A DNA stretch of 52,244 nucleotides, from assembly GCA_036389455.1 (NCBI GenBank), contig DASVPW010000077.1, positions 1 through 52,244 of the forward strand. The letters are read 5' to 3'. The notes below the pieces were generated by a model. The model saw nothing but the letters and a program-made list of their open reading frames with translations, did not search any database and had not been told where the DNA came from. This document shows positions 24,617 to 32,380 of the stretch, piece by piece. The translations under genes were made by a program, and so were the position numbers. How positions within the stretch are numbered: position 1 is the stretch's first letter; each line of letters begins with the position of its first letter. Source of the stretch: JAJKJG01 sp036389455 (GTDB lineage: Bacteria > Pseudomonadota > Alphaproteobacteria > Rhizobiales > Beijerinckiaceae).

Positions 24617-25363
24617 TCAACGCCCCGCGGACGCCGCCGCCGTGCCCCCGCCGAGGAAGAGGCGGCCGACCCGCGGGTCGGACAGGATCTCGTCGGCCGG
24701 TCCGGTCATGGAGGTCCGGCCCTGCTCGAGGACGACCGCGTCGTCGGAGATCGCGAGCGCGCTCCTTGCGTTCTGCTCCACCATCAGGACCGTGACGCCG
24801 CGGCGACGCAGCTCCTGCAGGATGCCGAACACCTCCCCGACGAGGATCGGCGAGAGCCCGATCGAAGGCTCGTCGACGAGCATCAGCCGGGGCTCAAGGA
24901 GGAGCGCGCGGGCGATCTCGAGGATCTTCTGCTGCCCTCCGGAGAGCGTCGAGGCCTGCGCGCCGGCCTTGTCGCGCAGCATGGGGAAGCGCTCCGTCAC
25001 GGCGTCGATGCGCCGGGCGAGTTCGGCGCGGTCCTTGATCGTGATGCCGCCGAGCTCGAGGTTGTGCCGCACCGACAGCTCGGGGAAGAGGTTGCGCCCC
25101 TGCGGCACGTAGGCGAGCCCGAGCGCGAGGAGGGCCCGCGGCGGACGGTTCGTGATCTCCCGGCCATCGAGCGCGACGCTGCCGGCACGGGCCGGGAGGA
25201 GCCCGAACGCGACCTTGAAGACCGTCGACTTGCCGGCGCCGTTCGGGCCGACGATGGTCGTGATGGTCCCGCGCTGGACGGAAAAGCGCGTGCCGTCGAG
25301 CACGGTGAGGGCGCCGTAGCCCGCGACCACGCCGTCGACCTCGAGGATCGGGTCAATGACCAA
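24617..25363 (-). CDS. livF: Branched-chain-type ABC transporter ATP-binding protein, LivF-like
   Basis: The 248-residue ATPase has Walker A GPNGAGKST, signature LSGGQQK, Walker B LMLVDEPSIGLSP and the LivF-type LAYVPQGRNLFPELSV. The only suitable start is TTG at 25361-25363, with GAGG at a good distance; this overlaps livG by 11 bases. The protein energises import by the LivH/LivM channel. The transporter genes lie directly upstream of pcaH, pcaG, pobA, pcaB and pcaDC, so the whole system probably imports an aromatic acid rather than leucine. Liv-type importers for aromatic acids are known, for example in Rhodopseudomonas palustris. Confidence 0.93.
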   Translation of the reverse strand: MVIDPILEVDGVVAGYGALTVLDGTRFSVQRGTITTIVGPNGAGKSTVFKVAFGLLPARAGSVALDGREITNRPPRALLALGLAYVPQGRNLFPELSVRHNLELGGITIKDRAELARRIDAVTERFPMLRDKAGAQASTLSGGQQKILEIARALLLEPRLMLVDEPSIGLSPILVGEVFGILQELRRRGVTVLMVEQNARSALAISDDAVVLEQGRTSMTGPADEILSDPRVGRLFLGGGTAAASAGR

Positions 25364-26096
25364 GATAGGCCTCGATCACGCGCGGGTCGGAGCGGACCTC
25401 CGCGGGGCTCCCCTCGCCAAGGACGCGGCCCTCCGCCAGCACGATCACGCGGTGGCAGAGGCCCATCACGAAATCCATGTTGTGCTCGATGACCACGAAG
25501 GTGGCGTCCTGTTCCCGGTTCAGGGCCGCGAGGCGCTCGGCGAGGTCGCCCAGCATGCCCGGGTTCACGCCGCCCGCCGGCTCGTCGAGGAGGACGAGGC
25601 GCGGGCCCGCCATGAAGGCCATCGCGGCGTCAAGGAGCTTCTGCTGGCCGAAGGAGAGCGAGCCCGCCGGCGCCTCGGCCAGGCGCTCGAGCCGGAAGAA
25701 GGCGAGCATCCGGTCCGCTGCCGGCCCGAGCCCCGCGTCGGCGCGCCCGACGAGCCGCCTCAGCATGGTCCCGACGTGCTCCTGGCCGGCGAGGATCAGG
25801 TTCTCGCGCACGCTGAGCCGCGGAAAGACCTGAAGCAGCTGGAAGGTCCGGCCGACGCCGCGCCGGCTGAGGGCGCTGGGCTTGAGCCCGGTGACGTCCC
25901 GGCCGTCGAGCCGCACGGCTCCGGAGGTCGGCGCGATCTGCCCGAGGATGCAGTTGAAGAGCGTCGACTTGCCCGACCCGTTCGGGCCGATGATGCCGAG
26001 GATTTCCCCAGCGCGCACCGTGAAGCTCACGCCGTCGACGGCGAGGATGCCGCCGAAGCGGCGGGTCAGGCCCTCGACCGACAGGACCGGGCTCAT
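25353..26096 (-). CDS. livG: Branched-chain-type ABC transporter ATP-binding protein, LivG-like
   Basis: The 247-residue ATPase pairs with LivF. It shows Walker A GPNGSGKST, the LivG-typical signature LSFGQQK (Phe in place of the second Gly of LSGGQ), Walker B LVLLDEPAGGVNP and the switch histidine in VVIEHNMDFVM. The ATG at 26094-26096 overlaps the livM stop (ATGA). The frame stays open for 300 more codons upstream, but that stretch is an offset reading of livM and was not included. Confidence 0.94.
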   Translation of the reverse strand: MSPVLSVEGLTRRFGGILAVDGVSFTVRAGEILGIIGPNGSGKSTLFNCILGQIAPTSGAVRLDGRDVTGLKPSALSRRGVGRTFQLLQVFPRLSVRENLILAGQEHVGTMLRRLVGRADAGLGPAADRMLAFFRLERLAEAPAGSLSFGQQKLLDAAMAFMAGPRLVLLDEPAGGVNPGMLGDLAERLAALNREQDATFVVIEHNMDFVMGLCHRVIVLAEGRVLGEGSPAEVRSDPRVIEAYLGH

Positions 26097-27058
26097 GCGC
26101 GTCGCGGCCGGCCGCGACGGCGCGCGAGCGCCCGTCCGATCCGCTCGGCGAGGCCCGGCAGCCCCTGCGGGCTGACGACGAGGAGGAGGATCACGACCGC
26201 CGCGAAGACGATTAGGTAGGCGCTGCCCGCGAAGCGCAGCCACTCCGGCAGGGCGACCCCGAGAAGCGTGCCGAGGAACGGCCCGAGGATGTATCCGGAC
26301 CCGCCCGCGATCACCATCAGGAGGAGCATCAGGGAGGCCGAGAGGGCGAACGGCGCCGGATCGACGAACTCGACCAGCGGCGCGTAGAGCGCGCCCGCGA
26401 AGCCGCCGTAGGCGGAGCCGATTGCGAAGGCGAGGAGCGTATAGGCGCGGATGTCGACGCCGAGGCTCGCGGCCCTGAGCGGGTTCTCGCGCAGAGCCTG
26501 GAAGGCCCTTCCCCAGGGGCTGCGGACGAGCCACCACATGGCGAGCGCGAGCCCCAGCGCGACCACCACGACGAAGCGGTGGAACGACAGCGCCTGGTCG
26601 AGGCGCACGCCGAGGACGGTCGGGCGGGGGACGTTCGCAAGCCCGAAGGCGCCGCCGGTCAGCCACTGCTCGTTGCGGATCGCGAGCCAGACGATGGTCG
26701 CGAAGGCGAGCGTCACGAAGGCGAGGTAGTGGTGCCGGACCCGCAGCGCCGGAAAGCCGAGCAGGACGCCGACCGCGAAGCACCCGGCGCCCGCGGCCAG
26801 GAAGGCGGCCCACCAGGGCACGCCGACCCTGGTCAGGATCGCGGTCGCGTAGGCGCCGATGCCGAGGAAGGCGGCCTGCGCGAGCGAGACCTGGCCGGCG
26901 TAGCCGAGGGTCAGGTTGAGCCCCATGGCGGCAACTGCGGTCACGAGCCACAGGGTCAGGACGTAGGTGCCGTAGCTGCCCCATCCGGCGGGCAGGAACC
27001 ACAGCGCCGCGGCGCCGAGAACGAGAGCGGCGAGCGCGCGGTCGACCCGCCTGCTCAC
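26093..27058 (-). CDS. livM: Branched-chain-type ABC transporter permease, LivM-like
   Basis: The 321-residue inner-membrane protein has about nine hydrophobic helices. The LivM signature is present: GLNLTLGYAGQVSLAQAAFL near residue 50, and the conserved loop SPWGRAFQALRENPLRAASLG near 200 that docks with the ATPases. The C-terminus is basic (ARRRGRPRRA). It starts at a GTG overlapping the livH stop (GTGA). It forms the channel with LivH for the substrate delivered by the binding protein at 28005-29135. Confidence 0.94.
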   Translation of the reverse strand: MSRRVDRALAALVLGAAALWFLPAGWGSYGTYVLTLWLVTAVAAMGLNLTLGYAGQVSLAQAAFLGIGAYATAILTRVGVPWWAAFLAAGAGCFAVGVLLGFPALRVRHHYLAFVTLAFATIVWLAIRNEQWLTGGAFGLANVPRPTVLGVRLDQALSFHRFVVVVALGLALAMWWLVRSPWGRAFQALRENPLRAASLGVDIRAYTLLAFAIGSAYGGFAGALYAPLVEFVDPAPFALSASLMLLLMVIAGGSGYILGPFLGTLLGVALPEWLRFAGSAYLIVFAAVVILLLVVSPQGLPGLAERIGRALARRRGRPRRA

Positions 27059-27948
27059 GCGGTGCGCTCCTCTTTGCGCCCGAAGAGCCCCTGCGGGCGC
27101 ACGAGCACGACGAGCACGAGCAGGACGAGGGGTACGGCGCTGCGGTAGGCGGTCGAGAAGCCGTGGGCTGCGAGCCAGCCCGCCGCGAGATTGTCGGCGA
27201 GGCCGACCAGGAACCCGCCGGCGATCGCGCCGCGCACCTGGTTGAAGCCGCCGACGATCGCCGCGATGAAGGCGGCGGTCCCGATCACCTCGCCATTCGA
27301 GAACTTCGCGAGGTAGACCGGCGAGACAAGGTAGGACGCGACCGCGGCGAGGCCCGCGTTAATCGCGAAGGTCAGGAGGATCATGCGCTCGACCGGCACG
27401 CCGAGGATGCGGGCGACTGTCGGGTTCTGCGCCGCGGCCTGCATGGCGCGGCCGGTGCGCGTGCCGGCGACGAAGAGCTGGAGCGCCGCCACCATCGCCA
27501 GCGCGACGCCGAGGACCGCGAGGTCCTGGAGCGACAGCACCGCCCCGCCGATCGAGACCGTCCCCTGCGGCACGAGCGACGGGAACGGGTGCGCCTCGGC
27601 CGAGAACGCGTCCTTCGCGCCCTCGCGCATCAGGATCGAGAGCGCCATCGTGGCGATCGCGAGCGGCAGGACGCCGTGCCGGATCATCGGATCGACCACG
27701 ACGAGCTTGAAGCCGATCCCGAACATGAGGATGAAGGCGAGGGTCGCGAGCCCGAACGAGGCGCCGAGCGGCAGCCCAAGCACCTTCGTCCCCATCAGGA
27801 CGAGGATCGCGGGCAGCATCACGAACTCGCCTTGCGCGAAGTTGATGGTCTGCGAGGTCTGCCAGACCAGCACGAAACCCGCCGCGACGAGCGCGTAGAC
27901 CGCGCCGGTCGCGAGCCCCGAGAGGACGAGCTGGAGAAGTTCGGCCAT
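27055..27948 (-). CDS. livH: Branched-chain-type ABC transporter permease, LivH-like
   Basis: The 297-residue inner-membrane permease has the LivH N-terminus LSGLATGAVYALVAAGFVLV followed by WQTSQTINFAQGEFVMLPAI, and the ATPase-docking loop RTGRAMQAAAQNPTVARILG near residue 170. About eight membrane helices are visible. It starts at ATG 27946-27948. The 56-base gap to the binding-protein gene upstream contains a perfect 14-bp inverted repeat. Confidence 0.94.
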   Translation of the reverse strand: MAELLQLVLSGLATGAVYALVAAGFVLVWQTSQTINFAQGEFVMLPAILVLMGTKVLGLPLGASFGLATLAFILMFGIGFKLVVVDPMIRHGVLPLAIATMALSILMREGAKDAFSAEAHPFPSLVPQGTVSIGGAVLSLQDLAVLGVALAMVAALQLFVAGTRTGRAMQAAAQNPTVARILGVPVERMILLTFAINAGLAAVASYLVSPVYLAKFSNGEVIGTAAFIAAIVGGFNQVRGAIAGGFLVGLADNLAAGWLAAHGFSTAYRSAVPLVLLVLVVLVRPQGLFGRKEERTA

Positions 27949-27956
27949 GTCAGGTC

Positions 27957-27995
27957 GTCATTCCGGGGCGACGCGAAGGGCCGCCCCGGAATGAC
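27957..27995. repeat. Perfect 14-bp inverted repeat between binding-protein gene and livH
   Basis: GTCATTCCGGGGCG (27957-27970) and CGCCCCGGAATGAC (27982-27995) are exact reverse complements with an 11-base loop. It lies after the binding-protein stop and before livH. GTCATTCCGGGGC words are common dispersed palindromes in Rhizobiales. As RNA it would be a very stable stem that could protect the upstream message, giving more binding protein than permease, or partly end transcription. Confidence 0.85.
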
Positions 27996-28004
27996 AGCGG
28001 CGGC

Positions 28005-29135
28005 TCACGGGTTCAGCTTCGGCAAGGTCTGCCGGATGACCTGCTTGCCGGCGACGACCTCGGCGAGGAAGCTCTCGCGGTCGATGTCGCCGTTCTGGTC
28101 CCACGTGGTCTCGATCAGGATGCCGGGCTCGTCCGCCGGCTTGATGGTCAGGCCGTGCAGCGCCGCGGCGAGCCCCTTGCGGTCGAGCTTGCCCATCTTC
28201 TCGGTCGCGGCCTTGACCATGTGGACGGCCATGTAGCCCTTGAGGCCGTTGTGGTCGGACTTCGCTCCGAACCTCGCTTCGAACTCCTGCCCGAACTTCT
28301 GGAACGCCGGCACCGGCGCGTCGACCGACAAGCCGACGTGGCCCTTGACGCCGTTCGCGGCGTCGCCGGCGAGCTCGATCACCTTGGCGCCGAGCAGCGT
28401 GGTCTCGCCGACGAGCGGCTTGTCGACCCCCTGCTGGCGCACGGCGCGCAGGAAGCGGGCGCTCTCGTCCTCGTTGAGGTAGACGAAGATCGCGTCGGCG
28501 GCGGCGTTCTTCACCCGCACGGCGTCGGCCGCGAAGTCGGCCTGGCCCTGCTCGGTCGCGACGTCGGCCGCGACCTTGATGCCGCGCTTCGCGAGCTCGG
28601 GCAGGATGGTGTCGCGGCCACCCTTGCCGAAATCGTTGTTGACCCACACGACCGCGACCGAGCCCGCCTTGAGCTCGTCCTTGAGGTAGGCCGCGATCTT
28701 GGGCATCGCGGCGGCCTGCGACAGCGAGGTGCGGAAGATATAGGGGTTGCCCTGCTTCGTGAGGCCGGCTGCCTCGCCGCCCACGATCTGCGCCACCTCG
28801 GCCCGCTGGGCGATCTGCATCGAGGCGCCGATCGGGCCGGAGAACACCGGCCCGAGGATGGCGTAGGCGCCCTCGTCGATGGCGCGCTGGACCGCGGCGC
28901 GGCTTTTTCCGGAATCCGTCGCCGTGTCGTAGTGCACGATCTCGACCTGGCGCCCGAGGATGCCGCCCCTGGCGTTGACGTGCTGGACGGCGAGATCGAT
29001 GCCGTTCTTCCAGTTGGTGCCGGCGGTGGCGCCGGCGCCGGACAGCTCCGAGACGTTGACGAGCTTCACCTTCTCCTGCGCGGCGCCCGGGCCGGCGAAG
29101 AGCAGCGCCGCGGCGGCGCACATCACGAGCCTCAT
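28005..29135 (-). CDS. Branched-chain-type ABC transporter substrate-binding protein (LivJ/LivK-like)
   Basis: The 376-residue periplasmic protein has a short signal peptide (MRLVMCAAAALLFAGPGAAQ) and the type I binding fold: the start VKLVNVSELSGAGATAGTNW, the region GVVHDT-like IVHYDTATDSGKSRAAVQ, and GPVFSGPIGASMQIAQRA. The ATG at 29133-29135 was chosen for its GGGGAGGAACCG ribosome binding site and the signal peptide. It is the first gene of the long minus-strand operon with livHMGF, pca and pobA genes. Ligand is inferred to be an aromatic acid such as 4-hydroxybenzoate or protocatechuate; the sequence does not show this directly. Confidence 0.92.
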   Translation of the reverse strand: MRLVMCAAAALLFAGPGAAQEKVKLVNVSELSGAGATAGTNWKNGIDLAVQHVNARGGILGRQVEIVHYDTATDSGKSRAAVQRAIDEGAYAILGPVFSGPIGASMQIAQRAEVAQIVGGEAAGLTKQGNPYIFRTSLSQAAAMPKIAAYLKDELKAGSVAVVWVNNDFGKGGRDTILPELAKRGIKVAADVATEQGQADFAADAVRVKNAAADAIFVYLNEDESARFLRAVRQQGVDKPLVGETTLLGAKVIELAGDAANGVKGHVGLSVDAPVPAFQKFGQEFEARFGAKSDHNGLKGYMAVHMVKAATEKMGKLDRKGLAAALHGLTIKPADEPGILIETTWDQNGDIDRESFLAEVVAGKQVIRQTLPKLNP

Positions 29136-29213
29136 CGGTTCCTCCCCGTTGTGGCGTCCGGCATCCACCCTTGATCCGCGGGCCGGCGTCGCGCCACAAG
29201 AGCTTGACGGTCG

Positions 29214-29225
29214 CTTGCGCGCAAG
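29214..29225. promoter_or_regulatory. Candidate operator palindrome in divergent region
   Basis: CTTGCGCGCAAG is a perfect 12-bp palindrome roughly in the middle of the 217-base region between the binding-protein gene (minus) and the VOC gene (plus). TTGACG lies eight bases before it on the plus strand. It is a reasonable place for a regulator of the aromatic-acid operon, but the short GC-rich palindrome could be chance. Confidence 0.25.
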
Positions 29226-29352
29226 AGGGCATGCGGATCAACGGCGCACGTCGCGCGAGCCGTCCCGGCCCAGAGCCTCCGGATTCGGGGATTTCGCATG
29301 CGCGTTCGCGCTCGGATACAAGGGACCGGAGAATGCCCGAAGGGAGCATGGA

Positions 29353-30207
29353 ATGCCGCTCACCCACATCGTCGGCCTCGACCACGTCGTGATCCTGGTC
29401 CGCGACCTCGACCGGGCGGCCGAGACCTGGCGGCGCCTCGGCTTCACCCTCGCGCCGCGCGGCACCCACAGCGCCCACATGGGCACGGCGAACCACACCA
29501 TCATGCTCGGGCCCGACTACCTCGAGCTGATCGGGGTCGTGGCCGAGAAACCCTACAACGAGCCGAGCCGGGCGCTCCTCGAGCGCCGGGGCGAGGGCAT
29601 CGAGCGCGCGGCGCTCGCGACCGACGACGCGGCCGCGGGCGTCGAGGAGATTCGCGCCCGCGGCCTTGCCGGCAACGGCCCCCTCGACTTCGGCCGGCCC
29701 GTGACGCTCCCGGACGGCACCGCGACAGAGGCGAGGTTCCGGGTCTTCCAGTGGCCGCTCGACGAGGCGCCCGCCGGCCTGCGTATCTTCGCCTGCCAGC
29801 ACCTGACCCGCGACGCGGTCTGGATTCCCGCGCTGCAGCGGCACGTGAACGGCGCCCAAAGGATCGAGCGCGTGGAGATCGTCTCCGCGGACCCGCAAAA
29901 GGATGCGGCGCACATGGCGCGCCTCCTCGACGAGCCGGTCCGGAGGGACCCTGACGGCGCCCTTCGCGTCGCCCCCGGCGGCGGCCGGGCCGCCTTCGTG
30001 TTCCTGACCCGCGAGGCGCTTGCCCGCCGCTACCCCGGCGTGCCGCTCGAAGGGCTGCCGCCCGGCCCCGCGAGCCTCGTCCTCGCCACGGACGACCTCG
30101 ATGCCGCGGCGCGGGCGCTCGGCCCGACGGCCGTGCGGAGCGGCAAGTCGGTCTGCGTGCCGCCCGCCGCCGCGAACGGCGTGCTGCTGGCGTTCGAGAA
30201 GGGTTGA
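29353..30207 (+). CDS. Glyoxalase-like VOC protein (Glyoxalase_3 type)
   Basis: The 284-residue protein begins VGLDHVVILVRDLDRAAETW, continues GTHSAHMGTANHTIMLG and DYLELIGVV, and has a second, weaker VOC-like half near residues 170-280 (RIERVEIVSADPQKDAAHMA). This fits the large two-module glyoxalase-like family of unknown reaction. Start: ATG at 29353 with GGGAG six bases upstream. It is divergent from the aromatic-acid operon and only four bases from the end of the convergent lytic transglycosylase gene. A detoxification or ring-product role is possible, but nothing specific can be read. Confidence 0.82.
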   Translation: MPLTHIVGLDHVVILVRDLDRAAETWRRLGFTLAPRGTHSAHMGTANHTIMLGPDYLELIGVVAEKPYNEPSRALLERRGEGIERAALATDDAAAGVEEIRARGLAGNGPLDFGRPVTLPDGTATEARFRVFQWPLDEAPAGLRIFACQHLTRDAVWIPALQRHVNGAQRIERVEIVSADPQKDAAHMARLLDEPVRRDPDGALRVAPGGGRAAFVFLTREALARRYPGVPLEGLPPGPASLVLATDDLDAAARALGPTAVRSGKSVCVPPAAANGVLLAFEKG

Positions 30208-30211
30208 GGCC

Positions 30212-31000
30212 CTACTTCGGGTCCGCGAAATAGGGCGCCGGCATCGGCTCGAAGAGGGAGACGGTCGAGGCGGTCTCGCGCACGTCCGCGACCGTCGTCG
30301 CCTCGGCCTCGGCCGGCTCCGGCATGACCTTCCGGCCGGGGAGCGCCGCGAGCACCCCCTTGCGCTTGGCGTCGTAGTAGTAGCCGCGGGCGAAGAAGGC
30401 GACGGCGCGGGCGGGGTCGCCGTTCGCCACCTTGTAGGCGCCGGCGAGGTAGCGCACGCCGTAGGTCAGATTGGTGTCGGCGGACAGGAGCCCGTCGGGC
30501 GTCCCGGCATAGCCGAGCGCGCGGGCGGTGCCGTGCTTGATCTGCATCAGCCCGAACGTCCCGCCGCGCCCGACCGCGCGGGGGTTGTAGCGGCTCTCGC
30601 GCTTAATGACCCGGTGCACGAGGTCCTCCGGGATGCCGTTCGCCTTGGCGTGCTTGGCGATCAGTCCGTCGAGCGCGCCGCCCCCTCCGGCCTCCCCGGC
30701 CTCGGTCTTACGGCCTTTCCTGCGGGCGTCCGCCTTGCGGACCTGCCTGGCCGGCTCGGTTCCGGCCTCCGAGCCGGCCTCCTCCACCTTGGTCTGCGGA
30801 GCCCGCGCCTCACGTAGCGCCTTCCGAGGCTTCTTGCGGATGTCCTTCGCGACCTCCCCGGTCGAGGCCGCCTTGACCGCCTCCGCCGTCCCGGTCGTCT
30901 TGATGTCCTGACCGGCCGGCTTCTTCGCCTCGGCCGCGAGGGCCGGCCCGCACAGGAGCGCGGCGGCGAGCGCGCCGGAGGCGATTCTTTGGAGGATCAT
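30212..31000 (-). CDS. Lytic transglycosylase, SLT domain family 1
   Basis: This 262-residue exported protein has a signal peptide (residues 1-23, cleavage near LAAEA), a basic, Ala/Lys-rich linker to about residue 105, and an SLT domain at about 108-220. The catalytic glutamate is E135 (VIKRESRYNPRAVG), followed by GTFGLMQIKHGTARALG and the N-x-x-Y-G-V-R-Y-L-A-G block. It cleaves peptidoglycan glycan strands in the periplasm. Its location beside a type I secretion pair is noted, but transglycosylases of this kind are common and a functional link is not shown. Confidence 0.9.
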   Translation of the reverse strand: MILQRIASGALAAALLCGPALAAEAKKPAGQDIKTTGTAEAVKAASTGEVAKDIRKKPRKALREARAPQTKVEEAGSEAGTEPARQVRKADARRKGRKTEAGEAGGGGALDGLIAKHAKANGIPEDLVHRVIKRESRYNPRAVGRGGTFGLMQIKHGTARALGYAGTPDGLLSADTNLTYGVRYLAGAYKVANGDPARAVAFFARGYYYDAKRKGVLAALPGRKVMPEPAEAEATTVADVRETASTVSLFEPMPAPYFADPK

Positions 31001-31123
31001 TCGGCTTAATCCCTTTGTAGCCTTGCCCGCGTGGTCGCGGCGAAATGGGGCCGCTTCGGGGCACGTCCGGGCGGCCGGCGCGCGAAGCGGCGCGACCGTG
31101 GCATCGCGGCCACATCCGGCCCT

Positions 31124-32347
31124 TCACACGGGCGGGCACAGTTCCTCGATGAGGGCGATCCAGGCCTCGCGGCAGCGGGTACGGTTGAAGTCGGCGACGA
31201 CCGTCTCCCGCGCGGCCTTGCGCAGGGGCGCGAACGAATCGGGGTCGCGGCAGGCTTCGATCAGCGTTTGGGCGAGGGCGCCGTGGTCGAAAAAGTCGAG
31301 CAGGAGCCCGTTCTGGCCAGGCCGGATCGCGTCGCGGACCGGGGCCGTGTCGGAAGCGACGATCAGGCACTCGCTCGCCATCGCCTCGAGCAGCGACCAC
31401 GAGAGGACGAAGGGATAGGTGAAGTAGACGTGTGCCCGCGAGACCGAGAGCGCGGCGAGCATCCGGTCGTGCGGCAGATGGCCGGCGAAGTGGACCCGGG
31501 AGAGGTCGATCCGGTCCTTCACCTCGTCCAGGAAACGCTGGCGCCAGGTACTGCCCTGGGGCGCCGCCAGGCCGTATCCGGCCCCGGCGTCGGAGCCGAT
31601 CAGGACGACCTCGGCGTCAGGCACCGCCTCGAGCAGGCGCGGCAGGGCGCGCATGAACACGTGATAGCCGCGCAGCGGCTCGAAGCGGCGGTTGATGAAG
31701 GTGACGACCGGCACCGAGCGGTCGAGCACGCGCCCGCCGAGATCGAGGCAGGCGCCCGGGTCCGGCCGCACGCGCTCTAGGTCGACGCCCTCGTGGATGA
31801 TCGCGGCCCGATCCCGGAATGCCGCCGGCAGGAGGCTCGCCTGAAACCGGGTCGGCGAGACGATCCGGTCGGCCTCGGCATAGGCCGTCGCCATAGTGGC
31901 GTTCTTGGCGTGGATACGGAACCGCTCCTCCAGCGTCGGCGTGCCGAACTCGGGGTCGAAGCCGACGTCCGCGCCCTCGGCCCGGTAGTAGAACTCCGCG
32001 TAGGCGACTTGCCGGGCTTTCGGAAAAACCTCGCGCAGGAAGACGGTCTCGCCCCAGCCCGGGTGGCCGACGATCACGTCCGGCGTAAAGCCGCCCTCCT
32101 TCAGGGCGAGCGCGGCGCGGGCCGAGGCCGCTCCCCGGATGAGGTCGGCCTCGGCACGGGTCGCCGGGGCGAAGATCCCCGGCGTCGAGCCGCGCTTCGT
32201 GCCCCACCGCGTCAGCGGCACGCCCGCGACCTCGCGCCCGGTCTCTGATGAGATCGCCCGGCAGGCATGCCCCCGCGCCGCCATCGCCTGCGCGACGAAG
32301 CCGAACTGCGCCGGGAAGTTGGTGTGGACGAAGAGGAGGTCGGCCAT
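31124..32347 (-). CDS. Glycosyltransferase family 4-type protein
   Basis: The 407-residue protein has an N-terminal Rossmann domain (ADLLFVHTNFPAQFGFVAQA, later PDVIVGHPGWGETVFL) of the glycosyltransferase 4-like type and a C-terminal GT1-type domain. Key C-terminal blocks are IHEGVDLERVRPDPG and the nucleotide-sugar site FVLSWSLLEAMASECLIVASD. It is cytosolic or membrane-associated and likely works on exopolysaccharide or glycolipid synthesis. It lies 33 bases downstream of the HlyD-type gene on the same strand and could be transcribed with the type I secretion genes, which would suggest a glycosylated exported product; this is only inference. Confidence 0.88.
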   Translation of the reverse strand: MADLLFVHTNFPAQFGFVAQAMAARGHACRAISSETGREVAGVPLTRWGTKRGSTPGIFAPATRAEADLIRGAASARAALALKEGGFTPDVIVGHPGWGETVFLREVFPKARQVAYAEFYYRAEGADVGFDPEFGTPTLEERFRIHAKNATMATAYAEADRIVSPTRFQASLLPAAFRDRAAIIHEGVDLERVRPDPGACLDLGGRVLDRSVPVVTFINRRFEPLRGYHVFMRALPRLLEAVPDAEVVLIGSDAGAGYGLAAPQGSTWRQRFLDEVKDRIDLSRVHFAGHLPHDRMLAALSVSRAHVYFTYPFVLSWSLLEAMASECLIVASDTAPVRDAIRPGQNGLLLDFFDHGALAQTLIEACRDPDSFAPLRKAARETVVADFNRTRCREAWIALIEELCPPV

Positions 32348-32380
32348 TCGGCGGGACGCCCGAGGTGTCTCGCCGAAGGA

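Noticed and set aside
25353..27002. LivG fused to a long N-terminal extension
   Set aside because: The extension is an offset reading of livM; the ATG at 26096 overlaps the livM stop as in the rest of the operon.
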